A stretch of 61,889 nucleotides of DNA from DATATB01 sp036268995 (lineage in GTDB: Bacteria > Planctomycetota > Planctomycetia > Pirellulales > PNKZ01): positions 1 through 61,889 of the forward strand of contig DATATB010000129.1 in the NCBI GenBank assembly GCA_036268995.1. Reading direction: 5' to 3'. How positions within the stretch are numbered: the stretch's first letter is position 1; the number at the start of each line of letters is the position of its first letter. Shown here piece after piece: positions 1 through 7,844 of this stretch. The notes beneath the pieces are model-generated. The model was not told the DNA's origin, did no database searches, and saw nothing but the letters and a program-made list of their open reading frames with translations. Position numbers and translations under genes: made by a program.

Positions 1-149
1 TTTGTTATATTTTTATGCACTTTTATGTCGGGCTAGGGCGAACGCTCCAAGCAATGCTAGGAGTATTCACACTCTTCCCCCCCCCTGAAGAACACCTTCA
101 GCTCGTACCCTTTGTGCAACATCTACTGCCGCTGTCGATCAGAAGTAGA

Positions 150-1241
150 ATGCGGTCCATGCGCCTACCAGGACCGTCGCGATCCAAACCTTTGGCCCCG
201 TTCGGTAAGCAGACGCTGCGGTTGGCGGCGGGCTGCGGTTGTTTGATCCTTGCGTGCTTGACGTCCGTTGAGGCTGCGCCGGCGGTTCCGACGATCGCCC
301 AGCTCGATCGCGACCCGCTGATTGTCCGGGCGATTATGTTGCGGCTGGCCCGCACCCCCGACCATCACGTCCGCTTTTCCGAGAGCGGCGCGGCTTCGAG
401 CAATGTCGACTACGAGCAGAAGGCGGCCGAGCATTGGTTCATCGAAAACCAGCGCTACGGGGCCGACCTGGTCGAGGCCGGGCTGATTGCTGATAACGTC
501 GAAGTCTGCAAGTTGGGATGGAAGCTGCTCGATTGGGGCTTTGCGCGGCAACAGCCCGACGGCGGCTTTGGCGATACGGGCGATCCGTTTCATAGCACGA
601 GTTTCTTCGTCGAAGCCGCGGCCCGTGCCGTGCTCGCCGCGCGCGAGGCGGGCGACCGCAAGTCGCAGCAGCTTACGGCTCGCTACGCCCCGAAAATCGC
701 CGCCGCCGCGCATTGGATGTTGCGGCCGGACGTGCTCAAGCGCGGGCTGAAGAACAATCAGCCCTATACGCATCGCCGCTGGCTGGTGGCGGCGGCCTGG
801 GGCCTGGCCGGCGAAGTGACCGGCGAACCCGAGCTAGCCCGCGCCGCGGCCGACATGGCGCGCGACGGCTTGAAGCTGCAACTAGCCGACGGCGTGAATC
901 CGGAAAAGGCTGGCTACGACGTCAGCTATCAGGCCGTCGGGCTCTTGCTGGCCGGCAGGTATTACACCGTTTGTCACGACCAAGCGCTGCGCGAGCAGGT
1001 TCGCGGGATGCTCGTCCGGGGTCTCGGTTGGGAAGCCGGCAAGATCGACGCCGACGGCGAGGTCTCGCTAACCGGAAGCACGCGGGTCAACAGCGAGTCG
1101 GGCCGCTCCGGCGCCGCAAAAACCCTCGACACCAAGGCCATCGTCATGTCCCTGGCAGGCGGCGCCCAGATCACCGGCCACACCGAATTCTATGACGCCG
1201 CCCTGCGCGTCGCCCGCCACGTGCGCTGGATCAAGGATTGA
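150..1241 (+). CDS. Secreted alpha/alpha-toroid-like protein of unknown function
   Basis: The protein is 363 aa. An upstream in-frame ATG at 15 exists, but the segment before 150 is unlike protein, and the ATGs at 150 and 159 place a hydrophobic signal segment (LAAGCGCLILACLTSVEA) close to the N-terminus. The mature part is helical, rich in Ala and Trp, and has repeated aromatic/Gly motifs such as QQPDGGFGDTGDPFHS. That pattern is typical of six-hairpin or alginate-lyase-like helical toroid folds, but no catalytic motif can be assigned, so no enzyme activity is claimed. The gene converges with the HAD hydrolase gene, with 21 bases between the two stop codons. I am confident that it is a gene and not confident about its function. 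Confidence 0.75.
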   Translation: MRSMRLPGPSRSKPLAPFGKQTLRLAAGCGCLILACLTSVEAAPAVPTIAQLDRDPLIVRAIMLRLARTPDHHVRFSESGAASSNVDYEQKAAEHWFIENQRYGADLVEAGLIADNVEVCKLGWKLLDWGFARQQPDGGFGDTGDPFHSTSFFVEAAARAVLAAREAGDRKSQQLTARYAPKIAAAAHWMLRPDVLKRGLKNNQPYTHRRWLVAAAWGLAGEVTGEPELARAAADMARDGLKLQLADGVNPEKAGYDVSYQAVGLLLAGRYYTVCHDQALREQVRGMLVRGLGWEAGKIDADGEVSLTGSTRVNSESGRSGAAKTLDTKAIVMSLAGGAQITGHTEFYDAALRVARHVRWIKD

Positions 1242-1262
1242 CGCCAGCCCCGTCGAGGCCCG

Positions 1263-2147
1263 CTAAGACGCGGCTCGCGGCAGGACCGCGCGAGCTTCGC
1301 CCTGTTGATGCGAACGTGGGCGCGGCACGGCCGGCTCGGCCGCTTGGTTGTTCGAACGCAGCGCCGCAGCCGGTGGCGCGAGGAAGTCGAGCGTGCAAAG
1401 ATCGGCCACCGATTCGACCACGATATCAGGCCGGTAAGCATAGCGGGCGAGATCTTTCCGCTGCGTTCCGCCCGACAGCACCAGGATCGTGCGATAGCCG
1501 AGCTGCACGCCGCCGAGAATGTCGGTTTCCATCGTATCGCCGATCATGGTGGTCTGTTCCGATCCCAGGCCCAGTTCTTTTCGGGCTGCCCGCATCATCA
1601 CGGGGCTGGGCTTGCCGACGCTAAAGGCCTTGATCCCCGTGGCAGTCTCCAGCATGGCTACCGTGGCCCCGCAACCGGGGCGCAGCCCATTGGCCGTCGG
1701 GCAATTGGGGTCGAGATTGGTGGCGATGAGCTTGGCGCCATTGACGATCATGCGCGAGGCGGCTTCCACCATTTCGGTGGTCAGCGTGCGCCCCTCGCCG
1801 ACGACGACATAGTCCGGGTCGTGATCGACGATCGAATAGCCGTTGCTGTGCAGGGCGTTGAGCAGGCCTCCCTCACCGATGACGTAGGCCGTTCCGCCGG
1901 GCTTTTGCTGGGCGAGAAACCGGGCCGTGGCCATCGCGCACGTGAAAATGTGCTGCTCTTCGGCCTCGATGCCCATCCGCTGAAGTCTGGTGGCGACATC
2001 GCGCCGGGTCCGCTGGCTGTTATTGGTAAGGAAAAAGAATGGGATTTCCAACTCGCGCAAGCGCTTGACGAAGCGGTCGGCACCCGCAATCAGATGAGTG
2101 CCACGATAGATCACGCCATCCATGTCGATCAGAAAGCCATGTCGCAT
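1263..2147 (-). CDS. HAD superfamily IIA phosphatase (NagD-like)
   Basis: This 294-aa protein is a soluble phosphohydrolase of the NagD / p-nitrophenyl phosphatase group, which hydrolyses small phosphorylated metabolites. Motif I is DMDGV (Asp8 nucleophile, Asp10 acid/base), motif II is TNN at 41-43, the motif III Lys is in GKPSP (Lys179), and motif IV is GDTMETD (Asp204, Asp209). A C2 cap lies between motifs II and III, as expected for subclass IIA. The reading frame stays open far upstream to 2561, but the extension has no homology character. I chose the ATG at 2147 because motif I normally sits 7-10 residues from the N-terminus; the ATG at 2168 is the alternative. The last 35 residues are polar, Ala/Arg-rich and probably disordered. 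The exact substrate is unknown. Confidence 0.9.
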   Translation of the reverse strand: MRHGFLIDMDGVIYRGTHLIAGADRFVKRLRELEIPFFFLTNNSQRTRRDVATRLQRMGIEAEEQHIFTCAMATARFLAQQKPGGTAYVIGEGGLLNALHSNGYSIVDHDPDYVVVGEGRTLTTEMVEAASRMIVNGAKLIATNLDPNCPTANGLRPGCGATVAMLETATGIKAFSVGKPSPVMMRAARKELGLGSEQTTMIGDTMETDILGGVQLGYRTILVLSGGTQRKDLARYAYRPDIVVESVADLCTLDFLAPPAAALRSNNQAAEPAVPRPRSHQQGEARAVLPRAAS

Positions 2148-2168
2148 GTCGTGGTTCCGTTTCTGCAT

Positions 2169-2786
2169 GCGTTTTGCCGATTGAGCGCCCGTCGCAGGTC
2201 GAGATTCGCAAACGCGAATCTGACCAGCAAACAGGGATCGCTCGTGAAAGAATTCGTTTCGAGCCCGGATCAAACCCGATCCGGGCCGGCTCGCAGGCAG
2301 GTGCGTCAATACGACGATCGCTGCTAGCGGAGCGGGGCGAGATGTTGTTGCCCGGCTACAGCAGATGGCGTTCCAAAGCACGGCCAACAGAGTCGAATCG
2401 TGTGCGCCGGAGCCCACTGAGATTTCCGCAAAGCTTGGCCAGGACTGCAATTGTTTCGCGCCTGGGCTTGGCGCAAAAAAGCCGGATATTTTGGTTTCGT
2501 GTGCGGCGTTTCCGTGCCCAGCCGTCTGGAATGAACACGGCTCTGCCCAAATCAGAGGCATCGATTAGTACGCATGAGGGGTGGCCCATCGCCGTCGTCA
2601 CGGCCGAACTCAGGGTGCCGCAAAACGCCGCCGCTGGCTGAGCGCGCCGTCAGGCTGCGATCACTTTTATGTAATGCTTTGCTGGAGCGCTCGGATTAGA
2701 CTTGAAGCGGTTGGCACGCGGCGTCGCGGTGCCGATTGCTCGATTTGTGCGATTAGATGCTCGGATCTCCGAGCAGGGGGCGGAAC
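2169..2786. other. Intergenic region without a convincing gene
   Basis: This stretch lies between the HAD hydrolase (leftward) and the DUF1328 gene (rightward), so it must hold two divergent promoters. Open frames across it have no recognisable domain and poor codon character. Base composition is visibly less GC-rich than in the flanking genes. I see no repeat or strong hairpin in it. Confidence 0.5.
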
Positions 2787-2954
2787 ATGCTGCGTTGGGC
2801 GCTGATTTGTCTGGTGATTGCGCTCGTGGCGGGTGCTCTCGGGATGTGGGGACTGGAAGGCACGGCGATGGAAGCCGCCCGGATCCTGTTCTTTGTATTC
2901 ATCGTCCTGTTCATCGTCTCGTTGGTGATGGGACGCAGATCCCCGCTTGTTTGA
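2787..2954 (+). CDS. DUF1328 (YtjA-like) small membrane protein
   Basis: The protein is 55 aa and almost wholly two hydrophobic helices: WALICLVIALVAGALGMWG (about 4-22) and ARILFFVFIVLFIVSLVMG (about 31-49), joined by a short E-G-x-A-x-E-A turn, ending in a basic RRSPLV tail. Length and pattern match DUF1328/YtjA proteins, which are small inner-membrane proteins of unknown function, often stress-associated in proteobacteria. The ATG at 2787 was chosen over the one at 2757 because family members start with M-L-x-W/Y directly before the first helix. The gene stands alone. Confidence 0.88.
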   Translation: MLRWALICLVIALVAGALGMWGLEGTAMEAARILFFVFIVLFIVSLVMGRRSPLV

Positions 2955-3001
2955 AACGAGCGGGCTGGCGAGCCTGGATCGCGGTACTCGCGACACCGAA
3001 C

Positions 3002-3994
3002 TTAGCGTGCCCGCACGGCTGTCTTCAGCCATTCGTGGACGACCCAGCCGATCTTGGCGAGGCTCAAAGCCGAGCATTGGGCCGGCAAGTCGTTCTGCGT
3101 ATGCCAATACGGATAGTCGAAGTCGATGAGATCGCAGGTGGGAATGTGCGCGATCTCGTTGAGCGGCATGTGATCGTCGTTGACGGCCATGTTGGCCATC
3201 TGCGGCACCAGCTCATACACGCCCAATCGCCGGGCCGTGTCCCACACGGCGCGCGTCACGGTGGGCGCGTAGCGCATGCTGTTGGGCTCGTAGAAACAGC
3301 GCAGTTGGGCGTCGCCCACCATGTCCAGTAGCAGCCCGAAACGATAGTGATGCGCCGGCGGCTGATTCACATACTGCCGGGCAAAATACTTCGAGCCTAA
3401 GAAGTACTCGTCCCCTTCGGCGTAGACCAGCTCCTCGCCGTCGAACAACACAAAGTCCACGCCATAGGCACCGGGCAGCTTGGGCATGAAGCGGCCCAGC
3501 TCCATCAGCACGGCCACGCCGCTGCCACCGTCGTTGGCGCCGATAAATCGGCCGCGCGGATTGCTGGCATCGCGATCGGGAAACGGCCGCGTGTCGTAAT
3601 GCGCCGACACCATCACTCGATCGCGACGGTCCGGATGCCAGTGCACAATCAGATTGGCCAGCGGCACCATCGCGCCGCTCTTGGGATCGCGGGCCGTGAA
3701 CTCCTGCCGCTCGACCTTCGCGCCCTGCCGTTGAAAATGCTCGACGAGCATCTCCTGCTGCTTCTTCATCGCCGCCGAACCGCTGGGCCGAGGCCCCAGG
3801 TCGCACATCGCCGTCAGATCCTTCATGGCCGCCGTGCCATCGAACGGAATCTGGGCCAGCGTCCGCGGGCTGCGGCTATTCTGCGCCTTGAGCAGATCGT
3901 CGCGCCCATCGAACAGCAGTACGTAGCCGACCAGCAGCGCGCATCCGGTCAGCACGCAGGCGACGTAGATTTTCTGAGCAGAGAAACGTTTCAT
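3002..3994 (-). CDS. M28-family peptidase / glutaminyl-cyclase-like protein, membrane anchored
   Basis: This 330-aa protein has an N-terminal hydrophobic anchor or signal (about 8-27) and an M28 zinc peptidase-like domain. Putative metal ligands are visible in order: His132 (SAHYDTRP), Asp155 (GANDGGSG), Glu187/188 (FDGEE), Asp224 (LLLDMVGD) and His298 (YWHTQND). The F-x-G-A-N-D-G-x-S-G and W-H-T-x-x-D patterns, and the length, are closest to the glutaminyl-peptide cyclotransferase-like branch, which uses a D/E/H site and acts outside the cytoplasm. Whether this one cyclises N-terminal Gln or cleaves peptides cannot be decided by eye. It follows the EEP-phosphatase gene on the same strand after a 113-base gap that contains an inverted repeat. 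Confidence 0.88.
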   Translation of the reverse strand: MKRFSAQKIYVACVLTGCALLVGYVLLFDGRDDLLKAQNSRSPRTLAQIPFDGTAAMKDLTAMCDLGPRPSGSAAMKKQQEMLVEHFQRQGAKVERQEFTARDPKSGAMVPLANLIVHWHPDRRDRVMVSAHYDTRPFPDRDASNPRGRFIGANDGGSGVAVLMELGRFMPKLPGAYGVDFVLFDGEELVYAEGDEYFLGSKYFARQYVNQPPAHHYRFGLLLDMVGDAQLRCFYEPNSMRYAPTVTRAVWDTARRLGVYELVPQMANMAVNDDHMPLNEIAHIPTCDLIDFDYPYWHTQNDLPAQCSALSLAKIGWVVHEWLKTAVRAR

Positions 3995-4006
3995 GGGAAG
4001 AATGCG

Positions 4007-4103
4007 GAAGTAGGAATGATGAATGATGAATAGAAGAAAAAGCAAAATCCTAAAGTGTCAGCCGGCCATCGTATTGTCCTCTTCCATTCATCATTCCTAC
4101 TTC
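4007..4103. repeat. 19-bp perfect inverted repeat made of AATGATGAATG units
   Basis: GAAGTAGGAATGATGAATG at 4007-4025 is repeated in exact inverted orientation at 4085-4103, around an AT-rich centre. Related ATTCATCATTC strings recur in other intergenic gaps at about 28008-28028 and 45200-45222, so this is a dispersed intergenic repeat. It fills the gap between the M28 gene and the upstream EEP gene. It could act as a terminator or RNA-processing hairpin, but no U-run is present. Confidence 0.7.
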
Positions 4104-4107
4104 ATCA

Positions 4108-5004
4108 TTATCTTACCAGTCTGCACTCGACCCAGTAATGCGGATGATCGGAGGCGCCGGCCGGCTCCAGGCCGCAATCGGTACACTCCAGGCCGCGGGT
4201 GATGATCCAGTCGATGCGCCCGTCGGTATGTGGCAGTTTGGCGAGCGGGTCGGAGACGCCGGGGGTGGCCAGCAGCCGCTGCAATTGAGGCTCGCCGTGC
4301 GCGGCGTTCAAGTCGCCCAGCAAAGCGGCCGGCGGCTCGAGCGACAGAAACAAGTCGACGACCGCCTGCAATTGGCTGACCGCAGCCTGCCGGTCCGTGT
4401 CTTCGACGTGCGTTACCAACAGGTTCAAGGCTCGACCGGCCACGTCGACCCGCACCAGCACCACGTTGCGGCAACCGTTGCTCGTGCGATGCGGCAACGG
4501 AATGCGCTGCCACGAACGCACCGGCAGCCGGCTGATAATGCCGTTGCCGAAATCGTCGTGCCACCAGCGCCATTCGGTGGGGGCGAACAGCCAATCCGCA
4601 GCGAGCAGCCGGCCGAGTTGCTCGGCCTGGTCGGGCCGTCCCAGCCAGGCAGGTCCGCGCACCTCGTTCAAGGCCAAGAAATCGAGCCGCTCGAGTTTCG
4701 CCGCCGTGCGCTGTAGGTCCAAGCGGCCATCCAGCCCGCGACCGCTATGAATGTTGTAGGTGCCCAGCCGGATGCGATCACCGGCCATCGGGACGCTCGC
4801 GCCGGCGGGTGGGGTCGAGTTGAGCCTGGCTGCGGCATTCAAGCGCGTTCCGCTATCGGGCCCGGCCGGCAATCGCAGCGAACCCTGCCAGACGACGAGC
4901 ACCGCTAGTGCGCACGCCACGGCCAGCCGCGTCCGCCAGGACCCGCGCGACCGGCGAAGGCCGGAGGCGGGCTCGACGAGCGGCGACCGCGCAGTCGTAC
5001 TCAT
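4108..5004 (-). CDS. Endonuclease/exonuclease/phosphatase (EEP) family protein
   Basis: The protein is 298 aa with a positively charged N-terminus and one hydrophobic segment (about 24-42), suggesting export or membrane anchoring. The EEP fold signatures are in order: T-Y-N-I-H-S-G near 82-88, N-E-V-R-G (metal-binding Glu), GDLNAAHG (catalytic Asp/Asn), and G-A-S-D-H-P-H-Y at the C-terminus (catalytic Asp-His pair). Family members are Mg-dependent phosphodiesterases acting on nucleic acids, phospholipids or sugar phosphates; the substrate is not evident here. The start overlaps the stop of rfaE2 by four bases (ATGA), which indicates translational coupling. Confidence 0.88.
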   Translation of the reverse strand: MSTTARSPLVEPASGLRRSRGSWRTRLAVACALAVLVVWQGSLRLPAGPDSGTRLNAAARLNSTPPAGASVPMAGDRIRLGTYNIHSGRGLDGRLDLQRTAAKLERLDFLALNEVRGPAWLGRPDQAEQLGRLLAADWLFAPTEWRWWHDDFGNGIISRLPVRSWQRIPLPHRTSNGCRNVVLVRVDVAGRALNLLVTHVEDTDRQAAVSQLQAVVDLFLSLEPPAALLGDLNAAHGEPQLQRLLATPGVSDPLAKLPHTDGRIDWIITRGLECTDCGLEPAGASDHPHYWVECRLVR

Positions 5005-5468
5005 GGTTTCCGGCCACCTGATTGCGACCCAGGCACGCCGTCCGATCCGGCCACCTTGCGCACGATGTCTTCCACCACGGTGGTCGTCGAGTAGCCGGGT
5101 AGCAAGGTGAGCGAAAACACCTGGCCGCCGCGGGCCATCACCTCCGGCGCGCCCACGATTCGCTCCACCGGCCAGTCGCCACCTTTGATCAGCACGTCGG
5201 GCTCGACTCGCAGAATCAGCTCCAGCGGCGTGTCCTCGTCGAAGATGATGACCTCGTCCACGGCTTTGAGCGCCAGCAGCATGCGGCGGCGATCGGTTTC
5301 GTTGACGTACGGCTTGTGCTTGCCTTTGAGCTTCTGGACCGAGGCGTCGCTATTGAGGCCTACGACCAGCCGGTCGCCCAGTGCCCGGGCCCTTTCAAGC
5401 AGGTCGACGTGACCGGGGTGCAGGAGATCGAAGCAGCCGTTGGTGAAGACTGTGCGAGGTTTGGCCAT
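5001..5468 (-). CDS. rfaE2: D-glycero-beta-D-manno-heptose 1-phosphate adenylyltransferase
   Basis: This 155-aa cytoplasmic nucleotidyltransferase corresponds to the C-terminal half of HldE and makes ADP-heptose from heptose 1-phosphate for LPS-type inner core sugar synthesis. The N-terminal FTNGCFDLLHPGH contains the HxGH nucleotide-binding motif (His17, His20), followed by VGLNSD and the IKGGDW segment conserved in RfaE2. The length fits the stand-alone domain. The tail G-Y-S-T-T-x-V-V-x-x-I is typical. It leads a minus-strand operon with the EEP phosphatase. The stand-alone form implies that the heptokinase (RfaE1) is encoded elsewhere. Confidence 0.95.
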   Translation of the reverse strand: MAKPRTVFTNGCFDLLHPGHVDLLERARALGDRLVVGLNSDASVQKLKGKHKPYVNETDRRRMLLALKAVDEVIIFDEDTPLELILRVEPDVLIKGGDWPVERIVGAPEVMARGGQVFSLTLLPGYSTTTVVEDIVRKVAGSDGVPGSQSGGRKP

Positions 5469-5778
5469 AATCGGTAAAGATCAAAAAATGCTTGAGGGAC
5501 GATACTTTTGGCTGGCGGCCGTACCGCTTGCCGAGGCGGCAAGGGCATTGCCGCCGGGCATCGAAAGGCACTGCCGCCGGGCATCATAGCCCCTGGGGCG
5601 GCAAAACCCCAAGATCGGCCGGCGGCCGCGTTTTGCACGCCGATTCTTGCGGGCTTGTTCCGCAGCCCCGCCGGGGGCTAGAATACGAGTTTGGCCGCAG
5701 GCTGCTAGCTAGTCTGGGTCCGTGGCGACCGCGGCCGTACGAAACAATCGCACCATCAATTGAACGACGGAGAGTGGC
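5469..5778. other. Intergenic region with a 23-bp-period tandem duplication
   Basis: This gap separates rfaE2 (leftward) from the tiny basic gene at 5779 (rightward). It contains GGCATTGCCGCCGGGCATC at 5544-5562, repeated with one change at 5567-5585. No gene is supported. Promoters for both flanking genes must lie here, but no clear -35/-10 pair was identified. Confidence 0.5.
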
Positions 5779-5865
5779 GTGGGTGTCAAGAAAACTGGCA
5801 AGGGTCGGCGGAAGATCGGTCGCAAGAAACGCCGCATGCGCGCTCGCATCCGCCACCGCAAGTAA
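5779..5865 (+). CDS. 28-residue very basic protein, probable bS22/COX24-like ribosomal peptide
   Basis: A GTG start at 5779 with GGAGAG five bases upstream (5769-5774) opens a 28-codon frame ending in TAA. The product begins (M)GVKKTGKGRRKIGRKKRR and ends RARIRHRK: 17 of 28 residues are Lys, Arg or His, and there are no acidic residues. The pattern of K/R clusters with a K-R-R-M-R core resembles the AURKAIP1/COX24 domain, found in tiny ribosomal proteins such as mycobacterial bS22. Strand, RBS spacing and composition support a real gene, while the family assignment is an inference from composition and motif only. Confidence 0.5.
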   Translation: MGVKKTGKGRRKIGRKKRRMRARIRHRK

Positions 5866-5878
5866 TCGGCGCGTTGCT

Positions 5879-5945
5879 AATGGTCCGTGGTCCGTTGTCC
5901 GTCGTCCGTTGCAACGGACCACTCACAATTGACCACGGACAACGG
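5879..5945. repeat. GTCCGTGGTCCGTTGTCCGT short-repeat cluster
   Basis: Degenerate repeats of GTCCGT(G/T)G are arranged head to tail, then inverted (CAACGGACCACTC ... CCACGGACAACGG), so the region can fold into a long imperfect hairpin. A related cluster lies at 18446-18495. Both occupy intergenic space next to genes for metal-binding proteins, which may be chance. Confidence 0.6.
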
Positions 5946-5988
5946 GCCCGCCGAGACCGCTGTACTTTCCGATTGCCGTCCCGCGGTG

Positions 5989-6519
5989 CTATTGCGCAGC
6001 GACTTTGACGTGGAAGCCGGCGTCGTTGAGGGCTTTGATCAGGGCCTTGGCGTCGTAGTTGCCTTCGACGACAAAGGTCTTGCTCTTGGGGCTGATCGTC
6101 TGCCCGCTGACGCCCGGCACGCCGCCGGCCGCATCCTTGATGGCGTCGGTGCAGCCGCCGCAGCAATTGTGAGCGCCGCTGAGCACCAGCCGCGTGGTCT
6201 TGCCGTCCGGGGCGCCGCTGTCGTCCTTCATCTGCAGGCCGGGCGTGTCGCTGGCGCCGTGATAGCCGGCGGCGGCGAGCTTGTCCAAAGCCTTCTGGGC
6301 CGTGGCCTTGTCGGGCGCGGTGATCGTGACGGTGTCGTCGCCTTTGGCGATTTCGGCCTGGGCGCCGGCCGCCTTGATTGCACCGGTGATGCCCTTCAAG
6401 CAGCCGCCGCAGCAGTTGTGCAGCCCCGAGATCTTGACGGTCACATCGGCCTGGGCCACCGCCGCCGGCAGCATCCAGCAAGCCAGCGTTGCGGAGAGTG
6501 CGAAACAGAATGTCTTCAT
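5989..6519 (-). CDS. Secreted protein with two HMA-like domains carrying HNCCGGC motifs
   Basis: The protein is 176 aa. A cleavable signal peptide (MKTFCFALSATLACW...AVAQA) is followed by two ferredoxin-like repeats of about 70 residues. Each repeat opens with a beta strand and the heptad G-L/A-H-N-C-C-G-G-C, where HMA metallochaperones have MxCxxC. The rest of each repeat (K-x-I-x-x-A-x-G, D-x-V-T-I-T-A, A-L-D-K-L-A-A-A-G-Y/F) follows the beta-alpha-beta HMA plan. A periplasmic metal-binding role, probably copper or another thiophilic metal, is inferred. The doubled CC-GG-C motif is unusual, and three Cys plus one His per domain could make a different site from classical HMA. The ATG at 6528 is an alternative start. 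Confidence 0.82.
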   Translation of the reverse strand: MKTFCFALSATLACWMLPAAVAQADVTVKISGLHNCCGGCLKGITGAIKAAGAQAEIAKGDDTVTITAPDKATAQKALDKLAAAGYHGASDTPGLQMKDDSGAPDGKTTRLVLSGAHNCCGGCTDAIKDAAGGVPGVSGQTISPKSKTFVVEGNYDAKALIKALNDAGFHVKVAAQ

Positions 6520-6957
6520 CACTGTCATTATTCAAGGCCCTTGTGCTGGATCCAGTCGGGAAAGAACAGCGCGCCGTGCGGCGCCGCCGCTCACGTGCGC
6601 CATTTTGAGGCGATTTCCCGAAGCAAGTCAATGGAAATCGGCCGCTGGGAAGTGTCCCAGCAGGTTACTGCTCGCCCCTGCCGGCCGGCGCTATCCGAGT
6701 CCCTGGTCTTTGCGCGTCGCTTGGCGTTGCCGCGATTTCGCTTGCTAGCCAATCGCGCCATTTCAACGGCTACGGTTGTACGCTTGTGAATTTGCATGTT
6801 TGGCGAAATCATGTCGAATAGCAAATCAGAGTGCCGGGGGCAATTATCAGATCATACGCGGGTGGGAACGGGGGGCGGGAACGGGGAACAGCTCCAGTTC
6901 TTCCGGAGGTAAACGTTAAACTGCCCCGTCCGCATCTGTGCGCCCCCGGCCGATGAG
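6520..6957. other. Intergenic region, no supported gene
   Basis: The region contains a short minus-strand frame (6591-6824) rich in Arg and Lys that was considered and not accepted. From about 6830 to 6960 there are G-runs (GGGAACGGGGGGCGGGAACGG) that could form G-quadruplex-like structure. No clear terminator or promoter was found. Confidence 0.45.
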
Positions 6958-7335
6958 TTAAAGCCATTCGCGTTGCCGTATTTCGGCCTCCGGGAACAGC
7001 TGCCGTATCCTGTCGGAGCGGGAGCGCAGCGCTTCGTCAGCGTCCTCCGGAGACCGGTCCTTCAGTTCTTCGATCGTAGCGTCATCAACGTCGGGATGTG
7101 TCACAATCAGGTCGTAGCCCGGCTCGCCGAATAGCCAGAGACCAAAGGGCGCTGCCCTCACACGATGGGACTCTACAGCGCTGCACACATGGTTGTTCCG
7201 AAAGCACTCGCGACGAGATCTGATCCACCCAAGCGAGTACGACACCCACGCCAATACGGGGGACGCAAGAGCAAACAGGATCAACAGCGTCCGCAGCCTA
7301 AACCAGAACCAGCAGCGTCGGGGTTTCTCGTCCAT
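6958..7335 (-). CDS. Membrane-anchored protein with planctomycete R-L-R-T-L-L motif
   Basis: The protein is 125 aa. After a short basic leader comes FWFRLRTLLILFALASPVLA, one membrane helix preceded by the R-x-R-L-R-T-L-L motif that is frequent in planctomycete small membrane proteins. The remaining 85 residues are soluble and charged (a D-V-D-D-A-T-I-E-E-L-K segment, then an Arg/Asp-rich stretch) and would lie outside the cytoplasm. No enzymatic motif is seen. The start was moved from 7368 to the ATG at 7335 (MDEKPRRCW) because this places the helix near the N-terminus. Confidence 0.7.
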   Translation of the reverse strand: MDEKPRRCWFWFRLRTLLILFALASPVLAWVSYSLGWIRSRRECFRNNHVCSAVESHRVRAAPFGLWLFGEPGYDLIVTHPDVDDATIEELKDRSPEDADEALRSRSDRIRQLFPEAEIRQREWL

Positions 7336-7630
7336 GCGGGCAGTCGCTCGTTGGTGTCGGAGAAGCATGGCTGATCACCGGCCGAAACGGGACAACCGGA
7401 GCCTCGGTACGCAGAAGTCGCGATAGCCGCTGAAAGCGACGGAAGTCATCAGTCGGGGGCAGCCGCGCCACCCAAATCCTGATGCGGCCCAACCAGTCGG
7501 GATCGTGTCCTCACCGTGGCGGCTCTGCCCAACACTCGTGGGAATTTGCGTCTCGCCACGGGCCCTGCCGATGACGACATTTGTGCGGTGCCGAACGACG
7601 GCAATCATCCCATGCTCCGGGCCGCACATA

Positions 7631-7840
7631 CTATGGCGTTGACTTTTGCTTGATGTCATAACCGCTGTCCGCGAGACCAAGGGAGCGATGTTGAAGCTCA
7701 AATCCCATGCTCCCCAGGACCGCACGGGCTTGCTGTGTGGCCGAATCCAGTCTCATTATACGCACGATATCGTCATTTTTTTTGTCAAATGACCATGTCC
7801 CGTCGGGCTTCCGCACCCCAGTCCAAGAAGCGGTGATTCC
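7631..7840 (-). pseudogene. 3' remnant of an unknown gene cut at the RAYT element
   Basis: An open segment reads VGITASWTGVRKPDGTWSFD and continues to a normal C-terminus ending DSGYDIKQKSTP. The composition is protein-like (D-G-T-W-S-F, D-I-V-R-I-M-R-L-D). Upstream the frame runs straight into the left repeat of the RAYT element and meets TAA there, so no natural start remains. The GTG at 7816 is the only possible internal start. The simplest reading is an old gene whose 5' part was removed or displaced by the mobile element. The family is not recognised. Confidence 0.4.
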
Positions 7841-7844
7841 AACT

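Noticed and set aside
2174..2641. Plus-strand frame in the 2.2-2.8 kb gap
   Set aside because: Composition is not protein-like and no domain is visible.
5879..5945. GTCCGT repeats as a possible CRISPR array
   Set aside because: Units are only about 8-9 bases, without unique spacers of constant size and without cas genes nearby.
6591..6824. Minus-strand 77-codon frame with an Arg/Lys-rich segment
   Set aside because: It has no clear RBS and no family resemblance, and it could equally be chance in an intergenic region. A conservation search would settle it.
7375..7725. Minus-strand 116-codon frame upstream of the R-L-R-T-L-L protein
   Set aside because: It overlaps the better remnant frame at 7631-7840 in another phase and has no recognisable pattern.
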